A DNA stretch of 19,462 bases from Oscillospiraceae bacterium (lineage in GTDB: Bacteria; Bacillota_A; Clostridia; Oscillospirales; Oscillospiraceae), in assembly GCA_017455225.1 (NCBI GenBank), contig JAFTBL010000128.1:1-19462 (forward strand). The letters are read 5' to 3'. Below are positions 13,360 through 19,462 of the stretch, one piece after another. The position numbers and the translations under genes were made by a program. The notes under the pieces were generated by a model, which was given only the letters and a program-made list of their open reading frames with translations, ran no database searches and was not told where the DNA came from. The stretch's first letter is position 1; the number at the start of each line of letters is the position of its first letter.

Positions 13360-16300
13360 TTACTGCGCGTTATAGGTGTTGTCGGGGAAGCTCAGGTTGC
13401 TGCGGATGCTGTCAGCCGCAGAGGTATCGAAGGTGCAGCCGGTGACGGTCACGTTGGTGTTGCCGGCCGTGCCCATGTACAGGGCGGCGGTGGAACCTGC
13501 CGTGTTGCCCTTGAAGGTCGTGCCTGTGACCGTCAGCGTGGAGCCGGCGGCCGCGCCGCCCGCCAGATAGACCGCGCTGCCGTTGCCGGCGGCCTTGTTG
13601 CCGGTGACGGTGCACTGATCCAGCGTGATGGAAGCGCCCGTGGCGCCGTTGATGGCGCCGCCGTTGGTAGCGGCGGTGTTCTCCACGAACCGGCAGCTCT
13701 TGGCGCTCAGCGTGGCGTGGCCGTAGTCTGCGCCGCCCACGGCGTGGATGGCGCCGCCGGTGGTCTGGGCAGCGTTCTTCGTAAAGGTGCAGTCCTCCAG
13801 CGTCACGGTGGCGCCGCCGCCGTTGCTCTTGGCAGCGGAGACCGTGATGGCGCCGCCGGTGGTGGAGGTGGCCTTGTTGCCGGTGAACTCACAGCCCTTG
13901 GCGGTCACGGCGGCGCCGCCGCTGGCATTGGAGGCGGCGAAAATGGCGCCGCCGGAGAGGCTCTGGCAGTCGGTAAACTTGCAGTCTGTCAGCTCCGCGC
14001 CGCCCGCGGCGGTCAGATACAGACCGCCTGCGCCGGTGGTGTCAGCCTTGCAGTTGATGAAGTCCACGTGATCCAGCGTCTGGCCCTTCTTATTGGTGTA
14101 CAGACCGCCGCCGGAATAGCCGGCCACGCTGTTGTTCTGCAGCGTGACGTACGATACCTCGCAGTTGGCCGCCTGCAGGCACACAAGAGCACGGCCGTGA
14201 GTGTCGCCGTCCTTGCTGCCGCCGTCCAGGATCAGTCTGCCGGTCTCGCCGGTGCCCTTGATCGCCACGCCCTCCGCCGTGACGTTGAGGAAGTAGCTGC
14301 TGCCCGTCACGGCCTTGCCGGTGATGGTATGGGTCGTGCCGTCGGTGGTGAGGGTGATCTTCTTGTCCAGCTTGATCTGCCCGCTCAGCTCCACGTCGTC
14401 GGTGATGACCACGGTGTCGCCTGCGGCGGCGGCCTCAATGGCCTCCTCCAGCGTGTCGTAGGGCGTGCCGTTGATCGTGGCCGCAGAGGCGGGGACCAGC
14501 TTGCCCTCCACGCTGAACCGGTATGCACCGCCCAGCGCCTCGTCCAGCGCCAGCTTGCTCAGGTTTTCCGCCACATCGCCGGTGAGCTTGACGGTGCCGG
14601 CCTCCGCCAGCGCCTTCGCCGCGGCGGCGTCGCCCACCAGCACCGTGGCTATCTTATCCGCCGTCAGCGTGCCGGAGAAGGACAGGCCGGAGCCCTCGGC
14701 GGTCAGATCCGCCTTTTCCAGCGTCACGCCGCCCTGCAGCATCAGCGTCACGTCCTTGGCCACCACGGTGGTGCCGGTGACCTGATAGCCGCCGGTGAGC
14801 ACCACGTCGCGCTCAACGGTGGTGCCGGGCGCATTGCCCAGCAGCTCCAGCACGTCGCCGGCATCAGCCGCTGCCAGCGCCTCCGCCAGCGTGACGTACT
14901 GGGCGTCCTTGTTGTTGTTCTTCACCAGCGCGGTGAGCTTCTCCACCGTGCCGGCGCTGTTGATGACCGTCATGGCGTCGTCGGTATCCAGCGCGAACTT
15001 GCCTGCCGCGGCAGACAGCGTCTCGCTCCCGTCCGCCGTCAGCACGGTATCGCCCACGGCGGCACCGGCGACTGTGGCCGCCTTGTCGGCGGTGAGCGCG
15101 CTGTCCACGTGGATCTTGCCGCCGCCGGATACGTTCACTTTGCCGGTGACGGAGGCCGCGCCTCCCAGGCCCAGCGTGGCGCCGGAGGCGTCCACGCTGC
15201 CGGAAAGGGTCACGTCCGCCAGGTGGAGCGTACCCTTTACCGCAGCGTCGCCGGTGACGGTGACCGCGCCGCGAAGCGTCAGCTCGGTGTCCGCCGCCAC
15301 GGTGAAGGACGCCGGGAGCGCCGCGTCGCCGTACAGATCGATCACATCGCCGCTCTTGGCCGCCGCCAGCGCGTCGGCCAGGGAGAAGTAGACTGTTTCA
15401 CCGATCTTGGCCGCCACGAAGCGGTTGCCGCTGTTGGTCAGCCGTCCGGAGGTCAGGGTGTCCGCCTGCCCGCCGATGGCCTCGCTCTCGGTCACGTCAA
15501 AGGTGGAATCGGTCACGCTGCGGACAAAGGCGGCAGCGGACGTATTGTTGGACTCAAACACCTCGTAGGCCACGGTGTTGCCGGAGAAGTCGCACTGGCT
15601 CAGCACCGCGGCGCCGGTGAACTTGACCAGGCCGCTGCTGCCCTCCACCGCGTTGCCGGTGAATGCGGTGCGCGTCGCCTGCAGAAGGCCCGCCGTGGTG
15701 CCGCCGCTTTGAGCGATCTGGATGATGCTGCCGCCGCTGACGTTGGTGTTGTCGCGCACGGTGCAGTCGGTCATTTCCACGCTGCCGCTGGCGGTAAGGT
15801 ACAACGCCGCGCCGTAGCCGGTGGTGCCGCCGCTGCAGCCGGCGATCTCGCAGTGCTCCAGCACGCTCTTGCCCTGCGCGGCGCTGCCGCCGGTCACGTA
15901 GAGACCTCCGGGATAGTTGGCGCCGCTGCAGGCACCGTTCTGGATCGTCACGTAACGCATGGTCACGTCGGCGTACTGGTGCAGCATCAACGAGCGGCTG
16001 GCGGTGGTGCCGCCGCCGTCGATGACGATGGGGCTGCTCTCCGTGCCCAACAGGGAGATGGTTTTCTTGCCCTCGGCGGTGTTGCCGCTGCCCTCCAGAC
16101 GAATGGCAAAGGCGCCGGGCACATTGGTGTGGATGGTCTTGACTCCGCTGCCGTCGGTGGTGATGGTCACATTCTTCTTCACCGACAGCGTGGAGGAAAG
16201 CGTCACGTCGGAGGCCACCAGCACAATGGTGTCGCCCTCAGCGGCGTTGCTGACAGCGCTCTCCAGCGAGTAGAATTCCGCCTCGCCGATCTTGGCCGTC

Positions 16301-19300
16301 AGGATCCACGGGCTGCCGTCGGTGAGGAGGCCGGCGTGGTCGGCGGCCGTCTCAATGTACAGGCCCGTGGTGCCGTCGCCGATGCGGAAGGAGGACGCCA
16401 GCGTGTCGCTGACGGTGCCGGTCAGCACGGCGGTGCCCTGCCGATAAGCTCCGTCAGGCAGTGTCAGCGCCGCGTCGCCGCTGACGGCCAGTTCCTTACC
16501 CACCGCCGCCGGATGACCGGTGGCCAGATAGATCTCCTGCACCTGCAGCGCGCCATCCAGCGTCAGGAGCGTGGCGTTGGAGCTGTTGAGGATATCCGCG
16601 CCCACCCGGGCGGTGTTGCCTGAGAAGGCGCCGCCGATGACCGTCAGTGTGCCGACGTCGTTGTACACGGCGCCGCCCTCGCCGCCCTTGCCGTCACCGG
16701 CGCGGGTGGTAGCGGTGTTGCCGGTGAAGGTGCAATCCTCCAGCGTCATCACGCCGTTGCCCTGATTCATCACAGCGCCGCCGTTGCCGCCGGTGGTACT
16801 GCTGTCCGTGGGCTGCAGCGCCACGTTGCCCGTAAAGGACGCGCCCTTGACCAGTGCGGTGCCGCCGTCGTTGCACAGGGCGGCGGAGCCGGTAGCCACG
16901 TTCTTGTCGAAGCTGCCGCCAGTGACCGTCAGCTTGGCGGAGGCGCCGTTGTTGTACACAGCGCCCTTATAGTTGCTGGCGGGGTTGAGGCCCTGCGCCG
17001 TATTGCCGGAGATCACGCAGTCGGTCATCTCCAGCACGTTCTTGTTCATCACGGCGCTGCCGCTGGCCCACGTGCTGGAGCACTCGCCGGTGGCCTTGTT
17101 GCCGGACACGGTGGTGCCGGTCATGGTCAGCTTGGCGCCGGCGTCCACGTAGATCACGCCGGAGTTGCCGCTGAGGTTGTCGCTGATGGTGGCGGCGCCG
17201 ATGTCCGCCGTGGTGTGGAAGCGCTTGCCGGTGGCGGTCTCGGTGCAGCTTGTGAGCATGATGGCGCCGCCGGAGCCGTAGCCGTCGGCCACGCCCACCG
17301 TGCGGTTGCCGCTGATCACGGCGCCGTCCGCCACGTTGAGCCGGGTACCGGCCGCGAAGATGCCGCCGCCGGAGTTGTATGCCAGATTGTCGATGACCTT
17401 GGCGTTCTTGCCCACGTTCACGGTGGCGATCTCGGCGTAGATGCCGCCGCCGCCCATGCCGTTGGACGCGTCGCCGGACACGTTCTTGCTGATCTCGCCG
17501 CCCTGGAAATCAAAGGTGGCGAACTTGCCGATATACACCGCGCCGCCGCTGGCGTTAGTGTCCACCTGGCGGGCGGAGGTGTTGCCGGTGATGGCGCCCC
17601 CGGTCATCCGGAACAGGGCGTTGGGATACGACTCGGAGCCGGTGATGTACACGGCGCCGCCGGAATTGGAGCTCTTGTTGCCGGAGATGGTGCCCCCGGT
17701 CATCTGCAGCACAGCGGCGCGGATGGCGGCGCCGCCGTCACCGATGCGGGAGTTGCCGGAGATGGTGCCGCCGGACACGTACACACGGCCGTAGCTGCGC
17801 ACGGCGCCGTTGGGGCAGTTCTCCAGCGAGCCGCTCTTGACGGACACCACACTGCTGGGGGACACATACACGGCCGTCAGGTTTTCCGTGGCGCCGCCGT
17901 TCTTGCCGTAGCCGGCGCAGTTGCGGATGGTACCGCCCTCCACGATCATGCGGCCGCCGTATACGTTCACGGCGCCGGCGCGGTCGGAGGAGGCGTAGGT
18001 GTCGTTGGCGGCGTGTTGCAGCGCGGCGCCCTTTTGCAGCAGCACCACGCCGCCGTAGGTGGCCTTGATCAGCGGGTCGGAGGCCACGTAGCCGCTGCCG
18101 GAATTGCCGTCCACCGCCAGCCCGGCCGAGCCGGTCAGCGCCAGCGTGGCACGGTTGCCCACCTCGAACAGCACGCCCTTATAGGCGCTGCGGTTGAGGG
18201 TGCGGGCACTGCCGTCGTCGGTAAGCTGCACCGCCGCGCCCTCCGGCACGGTGATGAGCCCGGTCATGGGGATGTTGGCAGTGATTTGAATGATCTTCTT
18301 GCCGGATGTGCTCTCCACCGCCTGCTTGAGCTGAGCAAAGCTGCTGACGCTCACGGTCTGGGCGCCGGAGAAGCTGACGTCGGAGGAAATATCGTTGAGG
18401 GCGATCCTGGTCACAAGATCGGCGCCCTGCCGCTCAAACGTCCACTGGTCGCTGCCGCAGACGAACCGGTCGCCCAGCTTCTGTGCGTCGGACTCGGACA
18501 GGAAGCGGACGGCAGGCTTGCCGGTGTCGGCAAAGGAGGTGGAGTTGACCACGATGCCCTTGCCGCCGAAGCTGCCGCTCCTGACGGTGACGTAATCGCT
18601 CACGTCGTAGAGGAACACGTCGTTGTCGCTGATGGATCCGTCATAGTACTCGAAGGTGCCGGCCACCATGACGCCGTCGCCCTTGCTGGCGGCGGTGTTG
18701 CCGGAGACGGTACCGCCGTACATATAGAAAGCGGTCTTCTTGCTGCCCACGGACACGCCGCCGCCGTTGGTGCCGGCGCGGTTGCCGGAGATGGTGCCGC
18801 CGTACATGTACATGACGCCGTAGTGCCCGTCGGAGGTGCCGTTGCGCACGCCGCCGCCGTAGGTGGTGCAGGTGTTGCCGGAGATGGTGCCGCCGTTCAT
18901 GGTGAAGGTGCCCACATTGTAAACGCCGCCGCCCACCTCATGCTCGCCGGTGGTGCGGTTGCCGGTGATGGTGCCGCCGTTGAGCACCAGCGTGCCGTAG
19001 TTGCTCACGCCGCGGGAGCCGCCGGTGATGTACGTCTCGTCGCCGCCGATGGTCACGTCGCTGGTGCGGTAGGCCGTGGAGCCGCAAGCCACGGACGCCT
19101 TGCCCTCGGTGGTGCTGCCCAGCACCTTCACGTTCTCCAGCGTGCCCTTGCCGTTGCGGATGTAGATATTGGTGGCAGGCGTCAGCTCAAAGGTGGAGTC
19201 CTTGATGCTGACCTCGCCGCCGTAGCTGACGAAGTTATAGTCCGTGCAGCCGGCGATGTGCATGTTGGACGCGTGGATCCAGCCGTAGCTGCCGCCGGCG

Positions 19301-19462
19301 GTCACCGCCACGTTGCCCACGCCCACGCCGCCGATATGATCGGTGGTCAGGCCGTCGATGGTCACGTAGCCCGCCTTGTTCTGCACGGCCTTGTACACCG
19401 TGCCGTCCACCGTCAGATCCTTGATGTTCACGGTGCCGCGCTCGTTGTAAATGCCGTGGTAA
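13360..19462 (-). CDS. Giant secreted beta-helix protein with Pmp-like repeats, 5' end outside the window
   Basis: At least 2,033 residues; the frame stays open to the right edge (reading YHGIYNERGTVNIKD), so the true start and any signal peptide lie outside. A GTG at 19431 is only an internal valine codon. The protein is Gly/Ala/Thr/Ser-rich and built of right-handed beta-helix rungs bearing the GGA[ILV] and FxxN motifs of Chlamydia Pmp-type repeats, for example GGTISGN, CEFTGNKATSTTGGAI and CTFTKNAAQTTGGAI. It contains five blocks, each opening with a SLxxA...AGDTI-like segment. The C-terminus (LSFPDNTYNAQ) stops inside a rung, with no LPXTG motif, hydrophobic tail or S-layer domain visible. 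Such proteins usually act as adhesins or surface fibres; a glycan-lyase role is possible, but no catalytic motif was recognised. It is upstream of and in line with the MBL-transporter operon, but the 87-bp hairpin gap leaves cotranscription uncertain. Confidence 0.85.
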   Translation of the reverse strand, partial: YHGIYNERGTVNIKDLTVDGTVYKAVQNKAGYVTIDGLTTDHIGGVGVGNVAVTAGGSYGWIHASNMHIAGCTDYNFVSYGGEVSIKDSTFELTPATNIYIRNGKGTLENVKVLGSTTEGKASVACGSTAYRTSDVTIGGDETYITGGSRGVSNYGTLVLNGGTITGNRTTGEHEVGGGVYNVGTFTMNGGTISGNTCTTYGGGVRNGTSDGHYGVMYMYGGTISGNRAGTNGGGVSVGSKKTAFYMYGGTVSGNTAASKGDGVMVAGTFEYYDGSISDNDVFLYDVSDYVTVRSGSFGGKGIVVNSTSFADTGKPAVRFLSESDAQKLGDRFVCGSDQWTFERQGADLVTRIALNDISSDVSFSGAQTVSVSSFAQLKQAVESTSGKKIIQITANIPMTGLITVPEGAAVQLTDDGSARTLNRSAYKGVLFEVGNRATLALTGSAGLAVDGNSGSGYVASDPLIKATYGGVVLLQKGAALQHAANDTYASSDRAGAVNVYGGRMIVEGGTIRNCAGYGKNGGATENLTAVYVSPSSVVSVKSGSLENCPNGAVRSYGRVYVSGGTISGNSRIGDGGAAIRAAVLQMTGGTISGNKSSNSGGAVYITGSESYPNALFRMTGGAITGNTSARQVDTNASGGAVYIGKFATFDFQGGEISKNVSGDASNGMGGGGIYAEIATVNVGKNAKVIDNLAYNSGGGIFAAGTRLNVADGAVISGNRTVGVADGYGSGGAIMLTSCTETATGKRFHTTADIGAATISDNLSGNSGVIYVDAGAKLTMTGTTVSGNKATGECSSTWASGSAVMNKNVLEMTDCVISGNTAQGLNPASNYKGAVYNNGASAKLTVTGGSFDKNVATGSAALCNDGGTALVKGASFTGNVALQPTDSSTTGGNGGAVMNQGNGVMTLEDCTFTGNTATTRAGDGKGGEGGAVYNDVGTLTVIGGAFSGNTARVGADILNSSNATLLTLDGALQVQEIYLATGHPAAVGKELAVSGDAALTLPDGAYRQGTAVLTGTVSDTLASSFRIGDGTTGLYIETAADHAGLLTDGSPWILTAKIGEAEFYSLESAVSNAAEGDTIVLVASDVTLSSTLSVKKNVTITTDGSGVKTIHTNVPGAFAIRLEGSGNTAEGKKTISLLGTESSPIVIDGGGTTASRSLMLHQYADVTMRYVTIQNGACSGANYPGGLYVTGGSAAQGKSVLEHCEIAGCSGGTTGYGAALYLTASGSVEMTDCTVRDNTNVSGGSIIQIAQSGGTTAGLLQATRTAFTGNAVEGSSGLVKFTGAAVLSQCDFSGNTVAYEVFESNNTSAAAFVRSVTDSTFDVTESEAIGGQADTLTSGRLTNSGNRFVAAKIGETVYFSLADALAAAKSGDVIDLYGDAALPASFTVAADTELTLRGAVTVTGDAAVKGTLHLADVTLSGSVDASGATLGLGGAASVTGKVNVSGGGKIHVDSALTADKAATVAGAAVGDTVLTADGSETLSAAAGKFALDTDDAMTVINSAGTVEKLTALVKNNNKDAQYVTLAEALAAADAGDVLELLGNAPGTTVERDVVLTGGYQVTGTTVVAKDVTLMLQGGVTLEKADLTAEGSGLSFSGTLTADKIATVLVGDAAAAKALAEAGTVKLTGDVAENLSKLALDEALGGAYRFSVEGKLVPASAATINGTPYDTLEEAIEAAAAGDTVVITDDVELSGQIKLDKKITLTTDGTTHTITGKAVTGSSYFLNVTAEGVAIKGTGETGRLILDGGSKDGDTHGRALVCLQAANCEVSYVTLQNNSVAGYSGGGLYTNKKGQTLDHVDFINCKADTTGAGGLYLTAAGGAELTDCKFTDCQSLSGGAIFAASNASGGAAVTAKGCEFTGNKATSTTGGAITVSAAKSNGGGATVTLEDCTFTKNAAQTTGGAIHAVGGADYGHATLSAKSCRFVENTAATNGGAINGATGASITLDQCTVTGNKAAGNGSAVYLAGGAAAGSTLTVTGTTFKGNTAGSTAALYMGTAGNTNVTVTGCTFDTSAADSIRSNLSFPDNTYNAQ
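14391..16300 (-). repeat. Internal module starts in the beta-helix gene (four copies)
   Basis: Four related segments occur at about 16229-16300 (IGEAEFYSLESAVSNAAEGD), 15331-15413 (IGETVYFSLADALAAAKSGD), 14831-14910 (DAQYVTLAEALAAADAGD) and 14391-14479 (INGTPYDTLEEAIEAAAAGD). A more distant fifth copy, SSFAQLKQAVESTSGKK, lies at about 18300-18350. Each probably caps a new beta-helix block. The blocks after the first and fourth are clear paralogues over about 200 residues (TITTDGSGVKTI versus TLTTDGTTHTIT; YVTIQNGA versus YVTLQNNS; AALYLTASGSVEMTDC versus GGLYLTAAGGAELTDC). Confidence 0.75.

Noticed and set aside
13717..16623. 968-codon plus-strand open frame antisense to the beta-helix gene
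   Set aside because: The predicted protein is a His/Val/Gly/Gln-rich mirror of the biased codons on the other strand. It has no recognisable domain, and the minus-strand frame has clear repeat structure and a consistent stop.
13360..19431. GTG at 19431 as the true start of the giant protein
   Set aside because: The frame stays open to the window edge and continues the same repeat pattern upstream, no SD is present, and no signal peptide follows.

Overview
The window looks like a chromosomal segment of a GC-rich, low-copy Gram-positive gut-type Firmicute, most likely Clostridia/Oscillospiraceae. The grounds are lipoprotein signal peptides with lipoboxes, strong AGGAGG-type ribosome binding sites, GTG starts, a DeoR regulator, a family-1 carbohydrate ABC importer and a giant Pmp-like beta-helix protein. 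The family assignment is inference. There are no tRNA, rRNA, transposase, phage or CRISPR genes.

Layout. Bases 1-220 hold no gene. They carry palindromes and four tandem copies of a 38-bp unit. Next come two minus-strand genes: a GlpK-like FGGY kinase (221-1717) and, upstream of it, a histidine-phosphatase-family protein (1729-2319). A 180-bp AT-rich divergent promoter region separates these from a plus-strand DeoR-family repressor (2502-3302), which ends in a strong bidirectional terminator (3311-3352). From 3360 to the right end everything is on the minus strand. In transcription order (right to left) this is a giant beta-helix protein cut by the window edge (13360-19462), two paralogous three-part metallo-beta-lactamase (MBL) lipoproteins (11629-13272, 9990-11624), two Ugp/Mal-type permeases (9053-9958, 8181-9056), their solute-binding lipoprotein (6767-8137), a third smaller MBL lipoprotein (5783-6751), an ornithine cyclodeaminase/mu-crystallin-family oxidoreductase (4711-5724) and a cytoplasmic alkaline-phosphatase-superfamily phosphodiesterase (3360-4682). 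Spacing inside this run is short (an overlap of 4 bp up to 58 bp), except for 87 bp with two GC-rich hairpins after the giant gene. The eight genes from 13272 to 3360 therefore look like one operon ending at the shared terminator.

How it may work (inference). Three MBL-fold enzymes tethered to the outer face of the membrane would process an external substrate. The binding protein and permeases would import the product, using an ATPase encoded elsewhere. The cytoplasmic phosphodiesterase and the OCD-family enzyme would act on it inside, and the divergent DeoR/phosphatase/kinase unit would handle and sense a phosphorylated polyol or sugar. The kinase resembles glycerol kinase overall but lacks two glycerol-binding residues, so the substrate is probably not plain glycerol. 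The combination of Ugp-type transport, a phosphodiesterase and a polyol kinase suggests scavenging of a phosphodiester or polyol-phosphate compound. The repeated MBL lipoproteins are the least explained part and the best candidate for something undescribed.
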